NCBI GenBank assembly: GCA_002730485.1
Contig: PCAH01000089.1
Span: 1 to 13,876 of the forward strand
Length of the DNA: 13,876 nucleotides
Direction: 5' to 3'
From: Dehalococcoidia bacterium
GTDB taxonomy: Bacteria; Chloroflexota; Dehalococcoidia; UBA3495
In this document: positions 1-6,877 of the stretch, one piece after another
Layout of the letters: each line of letters starts with the position of its first letter
Position numbering within the stretch: position 1 is the stretch's first letter
Made by a program: the position numbers and the translations under genes
The notes under the pieces: model-generated
Database searches by the model: none
Seen by the model: only the letters and a program-made list of their open reading frames with translations
Told to the model about the DNA's origin: nothing

Positions 1-95
1 TGGGCCACGGCCCGCCGGGGTTCAGTGGAGCGGTAGCCCCTCTGTTCCAGGGTTTCCAATAATTGTTCTGCCAGGGCGTTTACCCGTTTGCGCAT
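1..95 (-). CDS. Fur-family transcriptional regulator, N-terminal fragment (runs off left edge)
   Basis: Reading leftward from the ATG at 95-93, 31 codons stay open to the window edge. The peptide starts MRKRVNALAEQLLETLEQRG and continues with YRSTEPRRAVA. A Leu-rich first helix followed by RGYR-(S/T)-x-x-RRAV is the usual start of Fur/Zur/PerR regulators, metal-dependent DNA-binding repressors (family commonly reads RGYRxTxQRRAV). An AGGG ribosome site lies a few bases upstream and a good promoter lies at 168-196. Only the first part of the winged helix is visible, so the metal sites and subfamily cannot be judged. The family call is moderate; that a gene starts here is likely. Confidence 0.55.
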   Translation of the reverse strand, partial: MRKRVNALAEQLLETLEQRGYRSTEPRRAVA

Positions 96-167
96 TCAAT
101 CCCTGTGGTTGCCAGTATCGTTTACGGGTCGTTAATGAGACTAAGTATCTCTTTGCGACTATAAATG

Positions 168-196
168 ACTCTATCACAGGGATGTAGGGCAGTCAA
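168..196 (-). promoter_or_regulatory. Sigma-70-type promoter for the Fur-family gene
   Basis: On the minus strand, a -35 box TTGACT (191-196) is separated by exactly 17 bases from a -10 box TAGAGT (168-173), with a TGn extended -10 in front. The predicted start is near 161, giving a leader of about 65 bases before the ATG at 95. The architecture is nearly identical to the rnpB promoter at 3487-3515. Confidence 0.6.
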
Positions 197-226
197 TTTC
201 AGGGGACGGTTACGCGAGAAGAGAGG

Positions 227-1141
227 CTATTCTAGGTGCCAGGTGTCACCGGCGGGAGGCCAGGGATTGTCATCGACCAGGACTTCCGATAACTGGGTGA
301 AGGCGCCTTTCATACCGGCGGGGTGAAGCCAGATACTGTTGAAGCCCAGGTTCACGTAATTGGAGGTCACCCGTGATGATGTATACCGGGCTTCCTGTCC
401 CTTGAGGTAGTCGTCCATCTTGAGTGAGTTTTCTATCTCGTAGATCGTCAGGTAGATTCCCTCTCCGTAACGTTCCAGGAACCTGGCGGATGGAACATCG
501 TCGCCAGTGGGCTGGGCCAGTTCGATGAAGGTGTCTTTCCCGGCCAACGGGAGAATTGCTATCTCTAGGTCTGTGAAACTCACGTGGAATCGCTTGGTGG
601 CCTTGATGCCAAACATCTCTTCCCAGCGTTTCACCGCGTCGTCCAGATCTCGGACCAGTACTGCCATCTGCCGTATCTGCTTGGTCAAAGGTTTGTGGGA
701 CAGAGTCTGCCAGTCCGGTCCTGCTGCGTGCCGCGGGTTGCTTGGGCTGGTGACTTCGATGATCTCCAAGAACGCACCGTTGGTTGAAGAAGGGTGGATG
801 AACGCATGCCGGTAATCGCCGGAGGCCGGTTCTTCTGACAGCCGAACACCAAGGGACTTCAAATGGGGGATCAACCGGTCGTAGTCGCTGGTCTCAAAGA
901 TCAGCATGTAGGGGGCTTCGCCGCGCCGTTCCAAGTAACGGCCAGCAGAGGAATCAGCGGTGGTGGGCTGGAGAAGTTCAATGAAAGTGCCGTTGCCAGC
1001 CGGAAGAACGGCATTCTTGAGACCGTAATTGCTGAGGTCCTCGGAGTGGCAGGTCTCCATCCCCAAATGCTTTCGGTAGAGCTCTTGACCCTCTTCCAAG
1101 TCCTTGACCAAGAATGCCACTTGCCGCAACCTATCAAGCAT
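227..1141 (-). CDS. Two-domain VOC (glyoxalase / methylmalonyl-CoA epimerase-like) protein
   Basis: The 304-residue protein contains two VOC modules, residues about 3-130 and 155-287. Each starts RQ(V/M)A(F/V)LV(K/R)DL, has FIEL(L/A)QPT in the middle and a (I/L)HP segment near the end. VOC enzymes bind a divalent metal between beta-alpha-beta-beta-beta units and catalyse epimerisation, isomerisation or ring cleavage. Candidate ligands here are E55, H116 and E126 in domain 1, and E207 and H273 in domain 2. The usual first-strand His is Gln in both domains (Q7 and its counterpart near 158), and the last Glu is Gln (Q283) in domain 2. It is the last gene of a four-gene minus-strand operon. The ATG has an AGG about 8 bases upstream. 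The substrate is unknown; being with hotdog proteins suggests an acyl-CoA or aromatic-acid pathway (inference). Confidence 0.8.
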   Translation of the reverse strand: MLDRLRQVAFLVKDLEEGQELYRKHLGMETCHSEDLSNYGLKNAVLPAGNGTFIELLQPTTADSSAGRYLERRGEAPYMLIFETSDYDRLIPHLKSLGVRLSEEPASGDYRHAFIHPSSTNGAFLEIIEVTSPSNPRHAAGPDWQTLSHKPLTKQIRQMAVLVRDLDDAVKRWEEMFGIKATKRFHVSFTDLEIAILPLAGKDTFIELAQPTGDDVPSARFLERYGEGIYLTIYEIENSLKMDDYLKGQEARYTSSRVTSNYVNLGFNSIWLHPAGMKGAFTQLSEVLVDDNPWPPAGDTWHLE

Positions 1142-1190
1142 TTTTCGACCTACTTAGTCTTTTGTAATGCCTACTTTGGAAAAGGGTATA

Positions 1191-1215
1191 TAAAACCGAA
1201 ACGCGGCTGTGCCGC
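1191..1215 (-). terminator. Weak stem-loop after the MaoC-like gene
   Basis: Just past the TAG stop of the MaoC-like gene, the minus strand reads GCGGC-ACA-GCCGC followed by GTTTCGGTTTT. The stem is only 5 bp and the U tract is broken, so it may attenuate rather than end transcription into the VOC gene. Confidence 0.22.
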
Positions 1216-1219
1216 ATGC

Positions 1220-1642
1220 CTAGCGGGATTGGAGGGTTACTATTGCCTTGCCGCCCACGTAGCGCTCGCCTTCGGTGCCGGTCATTAGGATGTCGCACTC
1301 GGCCAGGTTTTTGCCGTCCTCTTCTCGGATGTCAGTGATGGTGGCGGCCAGGGTTAGGGCGCGGTTATGGGGCACCGGCTGGCGAAATACCAGGTCAAGG
1401 TCCTTGATGGAGCCGGGGCCGCCCCAGTCAGTGAGCAGTTGGGCCATCATCGCCATGGTCATGATGCCGGGGACGATGGGGCCGCCCTTCATGCCGGACT
1501 TGGCAGCCGTTTCGGCGTCGGTGAATCGGTTGGGACCGGGTGTTCCCCAGACTTCGCAGAAATTGGACACCTCGTCGTCGGTGGCAATCTTCTCGATGGG
1601 TCCAATCTCGTCACCCAGTTCTATTTCATCGTAGTAGGGCAA
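1220..1642 (-). CDS. MaoC-like hotdog-fold dehydratase/thioesterase family protein
   Basis: A 140-residue single hotdog-domain protein. The segment from about residue 35 to 75 (PNRFTDAETAA, then GGPIVPGIMTMAMMAQLL) matches the MaoC pattern in which NPxHxDxxxA is followed by a Pro-Gly helix. MaoC proteins hydrate or dehydrate enoyl/hydroxyacyl-CoA. Here the catalytic His of NPxHxD is not present: the residues before the conserved Asp are NRFT, and the preceding Asp is also not evident. The start is a TTG at 1642 with GGGGGA only a few bases upstream; no ATG fits the family length. The partner hotdog gene lies 66 bases upstream, so a heterodimer like mycobacterial HadA/HadB is plausible (inference). 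Activity is doubtful without the Asp/His pair; a thioesterase or binding role is possible. Confidence 0.75.
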   Translation of the reverse strand: MPYYDEIELGDEIGPIEKIATDDEVSNFCEVWGTPGPNRFTDAETAAKSGMKGGPIVPGIMTMAMMAQLLTDWGGPGSIKDLDLVFRQPVPHNRALTLAATITDIREEDGKNLAECDILMTGTEGERYVGGKAIVTLQSR

Positions 1643-1708
1643 AATTCCCCCAGTTGGTTATCAGTGGATTGTAATGTTGGTCTGGCGGCTGGAAGGCGAC
1701 TAGGCCGG

Positions 1709-2158
1709 TCACTCTCGTCGGGCGAAAGATTCTTGGACCTCAGCCACGACATCGCCATGTTGGTTGGAGAAAGTGGTCTCCCAGACAACGAAGACCATGG
1801 TGCCGGAGCGTCCGGTCTTGGCGTAGACATCTTTCAAATGGGAAGAGGCCGTCAGCTGGTCGCCTGCGTACACCGGAGCCTTGGGTTCCACCCGCTGTCC
1901 CGCGTGCATTGAAGTCTCGCCAAACTGCACCTTAACGTCCGGAAGTTTAACCTGGCGGACCAGGATGCAACACAGTGTCGGCGGTGCGATCCGGCCCTTA
2001 TATCCGGCTGCTATGGCACCCTCGTCGGAAACAAAAGCGGCTCCCGATTCGTTGGTGCTCTGGTTGGCCCGGTCGATGGTATCGTTGCTGATCTCGAAGG
2101 GACCGGCTTTGTGTTCTACCCCGTAGAGCGACCGGTCATATTCGATTTCCATTGCCAT
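1709..2158 (-). CDS. FAS1-like dehydratase (MaoC_N-type hotdog) protein
   Basis: 149 residues. GPFEISNDTIDRANQSTNE near residue 20, the (I)APPTL segment and a later VYAGDQLTASSHL strand are typical of N-terminal MaoC dehydratase domains, the non-catalytic half of two-hotdog hydratases. The ATG at 2158 has an excellent ribosome site AAGGAG (2166-2171 on the plus strand as CTCCTT) 7 bases away. It lies 41 bases after the PHP gene and 66 bases before the single-domain MaoC gene, so the two hotdogs are probably co-translated and paired. It ends in TGA, whereas most genes here end in TAG; another in-frame TAG follows two codons later. Confidence 0.75.
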   Translation of the reverse strand: MAMEIEYDRSLYGVEHKAGPFEISNDTIDRANQSTNESGAAFVSDEGAIAAGYKGRIAPPTLCCILVRQVKLPDVKVQFGETSMHAGQRVEPKAPVYAGDQLTASSHLKDVYAKTGRSGTMVFVVWETTFSNQHGDVVAEVQESFARRE

Positions 2159-2199
2159 GGTGTATCTCCTTAGCTATGACGGGAAACTAAAAACGTGTT

Positions 2200-2862
2200 C
2201 TATGCGGGAGAGGCCCCCTCGAGGGTGTCGTTTAGCCAAACTGGATGAAAATCTTTACTGAGGAGTGCGTCTACAACGTCACCCTCTTTCTTGATTGTCG
2301 CGTTGAAGTTGGTCATGCAGGTGGCGATATGGCTGGTCAGATGGGCGTCACTGCCACCGATGCCCAGTAGGCTGTGGCTCTCACACAGTTCGTCGGCCCG
2401 CTCGTTCTCGCCAGGTCGGCTGCCGCCGTTGAAGCGTTCCACTATCGAGACATCTTCAAAGGTCTCGCCCTGGGAGATGTAGTCGGTGAGGCCGATTCCG
2501 AAGCGTCCTGGGTGGGCCGGCAGGGCGAAGGCGTCATACTGGCGGGCTGCCTTCATAAGTTCCCTGGAATCCATCCGGGTATCGCCGAAATCTATGGCTT
2601 CGGTCAGGGGTTTGGTGACGCCGTAGACCAGGAAGTGGCCGTATCTGGTGTCCAGCTCAGAGCCTTTCAGGATCAGCACATTGTACTGGCTGGCCAGGTC
2701 TGAGTAGTCTTTGTCGAAGTCGAACTTACGGTGCTCTGTGAGCACGATGCCGTCGACGGTGTGTCCCCGTTTACGCAGCACTTGAATCCATTTTACGTAC
2801 TGTTCAACCGTGGCACGGGAGTCGTCGGACGACACGGAATGGCTGTGCATGTCCAGGTACAA
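2200..2862 (-). CDS. PHP-domain metal-dependent phosphoesterase
   Basis: Residues follow the four PHP motifs in order: LDMHSHS (H6, H8), a TEH variant of TDH (E43, H44), GSELDTRYGH (E69, H76), ALPAHPGRF (H117) and GIGGSDAH (D172, H174). PHP proteins bind two or three metals and hydrolyse phosphoesters such as nucleic acid ends or small phosphorylated metabolites; the substrate cannot be read from sequence. I chose the TTG at 2862 because it puts the first motif at residue 4, as in relatives, and has AGGGGA 10 bases upstream. A longer frame opens at a TTG at 2976, but that codon has no ribosome site and lies inside the -10 box of the promoter at 2976-3004. First gene of the operon with the two hotdog genes and the VOC gene. 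Confidence 0.8.
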   Translation of the reverse strand: MYLDMHSHSVSSDDSRATVEQYVKWIQVLRKRGHTVDGIVLTEHRKFDFDKDYSDLASQYNVLILKGSELDTRYGHFLVYGVTKPLTEAIDFGDTRMDSRELMKAARQYDAFALPAHPGRFGIGLTDYISQGETFEDVSIVERFNGGSRPGENERADELCESHSLLGIGGSDAHLTSHIATCMTNFNATIKKEGDVVDALLSKDFHPVWLNDTLEGASPA

Positions 2863-2975
2863 GGTGTGGAGTTCCCCTGTTCTGAGAGTTGCCCGCGCCG
2901 ATCGGTTGCCTGAGCCGGTCACTGAAGCGATGACGCACAATGGCGAATCAACTGGCGGGCGAGAGTCTTGGCTCA

Positions 2976-3004
2976 ATCATAATAGTTGCCGCTGGATTCA
3001 TCAA
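2976..3004 (-). promoter_or_regulatory. Promoter of the PHP-MaoC-VOC operon
   Basis: On the minus strand, TTGATG (2999-3004), a 17-base spacer and TATGAT (2976-2981, five of six consensus bases). The predicted start is near 2969, leaving a leader of about 107 bases before the chosen TTG start at 2862. It lies between the rnpB 3' end and the operon, so the operon need not depend on read-through from rnpB. Confidence 0.5.
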
Positions 3005-3060
3005 CCATTTGACGGTCGGAGCCGGGGCTCTGATAGGAGAGCGCCGGTGTGGGTGGAGGG

Positions 3061-3480
3061 GTTCTGCAGACCTGTAAGCCGGGTTCTGTATCCTCCCCGC
3101 AAGGGAAGGACGGTGACCATCTATCTAGCCCAACCGCCAGCCGTGAAGCCAGCGGAAGTCCGCCATTGGCGGAGCGACGTTACCGCCGCAGTCAAGCAGC
3201 CAACCCGGGGACTGGCCGGGCGCGTAAGTCCCCCTATTTGGCCTTGCTCCAGGTGGGGTTTAGCCGCCGTTGCGTCACCGCAAACGGCCGGACGCTCTTA
3301 CCGTCCGATTTCACCCTTACCCTTCCATTGCTGGAAGGACGGTATGTTTCTGTGCCACTTTCCGTTCCCGATTTAGATCGGGACCTGGGAGTTACCCAGC
3401 ACCCTGCCCAGAGGAGCCCGGACTTTCCTCCCTCCTTCCACAGGGGAAGAACGGCGGTCACCCGGTCTGCATGACCCTCC
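3061..3480 (-). ncRNA. rnpB: RNase P RNA, bacterial type A
   Basis: Read on the minus strand, all the landmark segments are present in order: the 5' P1 strand TGCAGACC (3464-3471), GAGGAAAGTCCGGGCTCC (3414-3431), a CACAGAAA segment, a GGTAAGAGC segment, GAGCAAGGCCAAATAGGGG, GGCTGCTTGA, and the 3' ACAGAACCCGGCTTA with the P1 partner GGTCTGCA (3065-3072). About 420 nt, normal for type A. This is the catalytic RNA that removes 5' leaders from tRNA precursors. The expected P15 region is a 7-bp stem (3207-3213 with 3227-3233) closed by a 13-nt loop that has no GGU. It has its own promoter and no clear U-tract terminator. Apparent coding frames across this region are accidental. The exact ends are estimated from P1 and the promoter. 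Confidence 0.96.
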
Positions 3481-3486
3481 GATTGG

Positions 3487-3515
3487 ACTCTAGCATAGGC
3501 ATATTTAGGGGTCAA
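3487..3515 (-). promoter_or_regulatory. rnpB promoter
   Basis: Minus strand: -35 TTGACC (3510-3515), a 17-base spacer, and -10 TAGAGT (3487-3492) preceded by TGC (extended -10). The predicted start at about 3480 is a few bases before the 5' P1 strand of the RNA, which agrees with a leaderless structural RNA. Confidence 0.7.
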
Positions 3516-3550
3516 TCTGAACATGATTAGGGCATTGATCACGGGGCAAC

Positions 3551-3586
3551 AAAAATAAAAGATGGCCGGTATATACCGGCCATCTT
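3551..3586 (-). terminator. Intrinsic terminator of the zinc-ribbon gene
   Basis: A perfect 28-base palindrome (3559-3586; arms AAGATGGCCGGTAT/ATACCGGCCATCTT) is followed on the minus strand by TTATTTTT. It sits 31 bases beyond the TAG of the zinc-ribbon gene and isolates it from rnpB. Confidence 0.85.
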
Positions 3587-3617
3587 GCGTTCTATGATTA
3601 GAGCTGCCTGGCAGACA

Positions 3618-4319
3618 CTAGCTCAGAAAGAGCATCCTGCCGCAGCTGCTACAGAGGACTGTCTGTCTTCCGCTGCGCACTCGCTGCTGTTGGTGTGTCG
3701 GTAGTGACATCTTGCAACCCTGGCAAAGGCCCCGATGCACTTTGGCCACTGCCAAACCACCCTTGGACTTTCTAAGCAGTTCGTATTGTTGGAGTGAGAC
3801 CGGATCAAGTCCTTCGGTCAATTTGGTCCGTTGTACTCCGATGTCTTCTCGTTCTGCGACCAATCCCTTGAGTGATTCTTGCAACTCGGTCTGCCTGACC
3901 TCCCAAGCGGCCCGGGCTTCGTCGAGCTTGTCTTCCAATTCACTTTTCTTGAACTGGGCAACAGCCACTTTCTCGGCGATGCTGTCCAGAGCAGCTTCGT
4001 GCTGTTCAATCAGCTTGAGCACGTTGGAATGCTCATGCTCCAGGCTTTCCAGGTCTCTGGGGTTGGTTACCTCCCCTCCGTAAAGTTGTGAGTTGAGTGT
4101 TTCAGAACGTTCTTTCTGAGTCTCCGCCTCTAGTTTGGTTGCCCGCTGCTGCAACTCTGATTCCTGAAGTAGTTCGGAGTCCCGTTGCAGCGCTGATTCC
4201 AAATCCCCAATTCCGTCGCTGTTGTTAAGTTCGTCTTGAGTCTTCGTCTGATCATTCTGGACACGGTCCAGGATGATGTCCAATTCTTGAAGTGCAAACA
4301 TCTGCCTAACGGTAGTCAT
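3618..4319 (-). CDS. Coiled-coil protein with C4 zinc ribbon (zf-RING_7 family)
   Basis: 233 residues. Residues about 10-170 are a long charged coiled coil rich in Glu, Gln and Leu. They include the (L)YGGEVTNPRDLESLEHE segment (about 80-96) diagnostic of this family. The C-terminus is a zinc ribbon with C199-x2-C202 and C223-x2-C226. Length and layout match the family widespread in Actinobacteria, Chloroflexi and others, thought to bind nucleic acid; the molecular role is not firmly settled. In many genomes it neighbours a Nif3-like gene and rnpB; here rnpB follows, but no Nif3-like gene is present in the window. It is monocistronic, with a strong promoter at 4386-4414 and a terminator at 3551-3586. 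The ATG start gives the family-standard MTTVRQMFALQELD N-terminus. Confidence 0.88.
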   Translation of the reverse strand: MTTVRQMFALQELDIILDRVQNDQTKTQDELNNSDGIGDLESALQRDSELLQESELQQRATKLEAETQKERSETLNSQLYGGEVTNPRDLESLEHEHSNVLKLIEQHEAALDSIAEKVAVAQFKKSELEDKLDEARAAWEVRQTELQESLKGLVAEREDIGVQRTKLTEGLDPVSLQQYELLRKSKGGLAVAKVHRGLCQGCKMSLPTHQQQRVRSGRQTVLCSSCGRMLFLS

Positions 4320-4626
4320 TCACGCCATCCTTGAAAGTTTTCCATGGGTTCCCGCCGTCCAGTTCCCACCGTCACATCTTTTCAGATTCTAGAAACGGAA
4401 CGGCTTGTTGTCAAATTTTTTGGGTCATCTTTGGACTATCCAGAGCGGCTAGTCGCCAATCCGTTTGGGTTGCTCTTGGCTTAGCCCGGTCGAGAAAAAC
4501 GGCACAAAATTCCTGGGTTGAGGCTGCCATTCTCGTTACCTCGCCCCTTGTTTAATGGCCCAGGTAAACGACATAATCTGTGGCGAAAGATTCTAGGATG
4601 ACGGGTGGCCAAATCGTGACAGCAAG
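4320..4626. other. Divergent intergenic region between zinc-ribbon gene and sbcD
   Basis: 307 bases with no convincing gene. It contains the strong minus-strand promoter described separately. For the plus-strand sbcD gene, the best candidate is TTGTTT (4548-4553), an 18-base spacer and CATAAT (4572-4577), giving a short leader of about 40 bases; this is weak. No other structured element was seen. Confidence 0.5.
4386..4414 (-). promoter_or_regulatory. Strong promoter of the zinc-ribbon gene
   Basis: Minus strand: a perfect -35 TTGACA (4409-4414), a 17-base spacer and TAGAAT (4386-4391, five of six). The predicted start is near 4379, about 60 bases before the ATG at 4319. An A/T-rich tract lies directly upstream of the -35 box. 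Confidence 0.75.
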
Positions 4627-5880
4627 ATGAGAGTCCTCCACTTATCTGACCTACATATCGGGGTAGAAAACTACGGACGCGTAGACCCTGAGACCGGACT
4701 TTCCACTCGGTTGGGAGACTTTCTTTATTCCCTGGATCAGGTCGTGGAATTTTCATTGTCCGAGGGTGTCGACTTGGTCCTGCTGGCGGGCGATGCGTAC
4801 AAAGGACGGGATCCAACTCAGACCCACCAACGGGAATTTGCCAAGAGGTTGAACCGGCTCTCCCAAGCCGGAATCCCCACATTCTTGTTGGTTGGCAACC
4901 ATGACCTTCCCGCGGCGTCGAGCAGGGCAACTGCGGTGGACATCTTCCCCACTCTGGAAGTGGCCAACGTTCATGTGGGAAATAACCTGGAAACGTACAC
5001 GGTAAACACGCCTTCAGGCCCCATCCAAGTATTGGCCGTGCCGTGGCCTAGGCGAAGCGCCATTCTCAGCCGCGAAGACTCACGGGGAATGTCCATCGAA
5101 CAGGTGCGACAGGCCTTGGAAGAAAGGCTGACCGACGGTATAGGACTGAAAGCCAACGAACTAGACCCCAGCATACCGGCCATCATCACCGCCCACGTGA
5201 CGGTTAATGGGGCCACAGTTGGGACTGAACGGTCTATGATGCTGGGACAGGATCACGTCCTGTTGGTCAGCGCCCTGACCCCTCCCCAGGTGGAGTACGT
5301 GGCGTTGGGCCATATCCACAAACACCAGATTCTTCGTCCGGAACCGCCTATGGTGGTTTATTCTGGAAGTCTGCAAAGAGTCGATTTTAGTGAAGAAGGC
5401 GACGAAAAAGGTTTTTGCGTGATTGACCTGGATCAGGGCGCTCCACAGGGCCACCGGATGACTAATTTTGAGTTTCATAAGCTGGACGCCAGGAGTTTTG
5501 TCACCGTGGACGTGTCTGTGGACTCTTTGGATGTTGACCCGACCGCATCTGTCATCCGGGCCATAAGGCGTAAGGAAATCGCTGATTCAGTGGTGCGGGT
5601 CCGCATAACCCTTACGGCGGAATCCGACGCCCATCTGCGGGAAAACGAAATCAGAGATGCATTGGAACAGGCCCATTTCATTGCCTCTATCTCGCGAGAG
5701 ATCGAGGGTGCGAGAAGGACCCGGATCTCGCCAACAGAGGGCGAAGATCTACAGCCGATGCAGGCCCTTGGCCTCTACCTGGATAGCAGAAACATCGAGG
5801 GCGAGCGGCGAGACAAGATCATGCGGAAGGCTGAGGAATTGATCGAACAGGATTCGGCTGAGCCGGAAGAGGCCGCCTAA
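4627..5880 (+). CDS. sbcD: SbcD/Mre11-like DNA repair exonuclease subunit
   Basis: 417 residues with the calcineurin-like phosphoesterase motifs of SbcD/Mre11: LHLSDLHIG (D8, H10), LLAGDAYKGRDP (D56), LLVGNHDLP (N91, H92), ITAHV (H189) and ALGHIHKHQ (H228, H230). The enzyme is a Mn-dependent nuclease that, with the SbcC/Rad50 ATPase, opens hairpins and processes double-strand breaks. About residues 285-410 form the C-terminal capping and SbcC-binding region, and the length matches SbcD (about 400). The usual sbcC partner is not downstream: the next gene is convergent, 37 bases away, so sbcC must be elsewhere or absent. The ATG has only a weak ribosome site but places the first motif at residue 4, as in the family. 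Ends TAA. Confidence 0.9.
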   Translation: MRVLHLSDLHIGVENYGRVDPETGLSTRLGDFLYSLDQVVEFSLSEGVDLVLLAGDAYKGRDPTQTHQREFAKRLNRLSQAGIPTFLLVGNHDLPAASSRATAVDIFPTLEVANVHVGNNLETYTVNTPSGPIQVLAVPWPRRSAILSREDSRGMSIEQVRQALEERLTDGIGLKANELDPSIPAIITAHVTVNGATVGTERSMMLGQDHVLLVSALTPPQVEYVALGHIHKHQILRPEPPMVVYSGSLQRVDFSEEGDEKGFCVIDLDQGAPQGHRMTNFEFHKLDARSFVTVDVSVDSLDVDPTASVIRAIRRKEIADSVVRVRITLTAESDAHLRENEIRDALEQAHFIASISREIEGARRTRISPTEGEDLQPMQALGLYLDSRNIEGERRDKIMRKAEELIEQDSAEPEEAA

Positions 5881-5917
5881 GTTTCAGCAACCCTGGATTC
5901 CCTGGAAACGAGTTTAT

Positions 5918-6877
5918 CTAGACCAGTTTGCGGGCCAGAGAATGACTGCCGTCCACCAGGTCTTTGAACACTTCCTGGACGGTCAGTATCTCTGATATGA
6001 GCCCCGCTCCAGCCCCGGTGTAGGCAACTCCGGAATCGAAGTCTCCATCCAAGAAAGCAGCCCTGGTGCGGTCAATCCCCAGTTCCTGCTCCCAGGCTGT
6101 TGAATCGTCGCCCGTTTCCAAGCCGGACTCTTTCATCTGAATGGCGACGCCCTGCTTGAGAATGCGGGTTGGCCATTTGTCGCCACCAACAACAATGGTG
6201 CCGCTGTCGATGGCCGCAATCATGGCTGTCTTGTAGCTCTGGTGAGATATGCATTCCTTGGTTGCCACGAACCTAGAACCCATCTGCACACCCATGGCGC
6301 CGAGGGCGGTTGCTGCCACATAACCCCTAGAGTCAACAATTCCGCCAGAGGCAATCACTGGGATGGCAATCGACCCCACCACCTGTGGGACCAAAACCAT
6401 GGTGGATACCTTGTCTGAGCCGCGTAATCCGCCGCCTTCGAACCCCTCTGCGATCACCATGTCCACTCCTTGGGCTTCCGCACCGCGGGCCTGCCGGACG
6501 GTGGATATCTGGTGAATCACGGTCATGTTGTGCTCCTTCAACGTACCGGTATAAAGAGCAGGGCTGCCGCCGTAGGTGATGGCGATGGTGATGCCCTCCT
6601 GGGCGGAGGCCTCGATTAACTGCTCGATCTGAGGGTGGGCAAGATAGAACGACACGCCAAAAGGCTTGGTGGTCAACCGTTGGACGCGACGAATGACGGC
6701 GTGCAGGTCCGCAATCGGGTCACCGCCCTCCTCGACACCTGCGGTTGGGTGCAAAACCCCCAGTCCACCGGCATCGGAGACGGCCGCAACCAACTCCGGG
6801 TTAGACACCCAGGGTAGTCCCGCTTGTAATACCGGATATGCAATCCCTAGTGCGGTGCTAACCGGGGTGCGTTTCAT
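5918..6877 (-). CDS. Nitronate monooxygenase / FabK-like flavin oxidoreductase
   Basis: 319 residues, a TIM-barrel FMN protein of the 2-nitropropane dioxygenase family. It has the N-terminal YPVLQAGLPWVSNPELVAAV, SDAGGLGVL (34-42), KPFGVSF (71-77), EGFEGGGLRG (144-153), VPQVV, PVIASGGI (173-180) and ALGAMGVQMGSRF (191-203) phosphate- and flavin-binding segments. Family members oxidise nitronates or reduce enoyl thioesters using FMN. The His that normally follows the Gly pair (GGH, catalytic in nitronate monooxygenase and FabK) is Leu151 here, so classic nitronate oxidation is doubtful. Convergent with sbcD, with a strong promoter about 165 bases upstream and a long leader. The ATG start gives the expected N-terminus; no strong ribosome site was seen. 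Confidence 0.83.
   Translation of the reverse strand: MKRTPVSTALGIAYPVLQAGLPWVSNPELVAAVSDAGGLGVLHPTAGVEEGGDPIADLHAVIRRVQRLTTKPFGVSFYLAHPQIEQLIEASAQEGITIAITYGGSPALYTGTLKEHNMTVIHQISTVRQARGAEAQGVDMVIAEGFEGGGLRGSDKVSTMVLVPQVVGSIAIPVIASGGIVDSRGYVAATALGAMGVQMGSRFVATKECISHQSYKTAMIAAIDSGTIVVGGDKWPTRILKQGVAIQMKESGLETGDDSTAWEQELGIDRTRAAFLDGDFDSGVAYTGAGAGLISEILTVQEVFKDLVDGSHSLARKLV

Noticed and set aside
134..152. Fur-box-like dyad (GAGA...TCTC) in the leader of the Fur-family gene
   Set aside because: Only four-base arms match, and it does not resemble known Fur, Zur or PerR boxes well enough to call.
2863..2976. N-terminal extension of the PHP protein to the TTG at 2976
   Set aside because: It has no ribosome site, the codon lies in the -10 box of a good promoter, and the added 38 residues have no family counterpart.
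3049..3542. Protein-coding frames on both strands around 3050-3540
   Set aside because: The region is the RNase P RNA gene and its promoter; the frames follow from its GC-rich structure and resemble no protein.
5881..5917. Terminator between sbcD and the flavin oxidoreductase gene
   Set aside because: Only short GTTTC/GAAAC arms with a large imperfect loop and no T tract.
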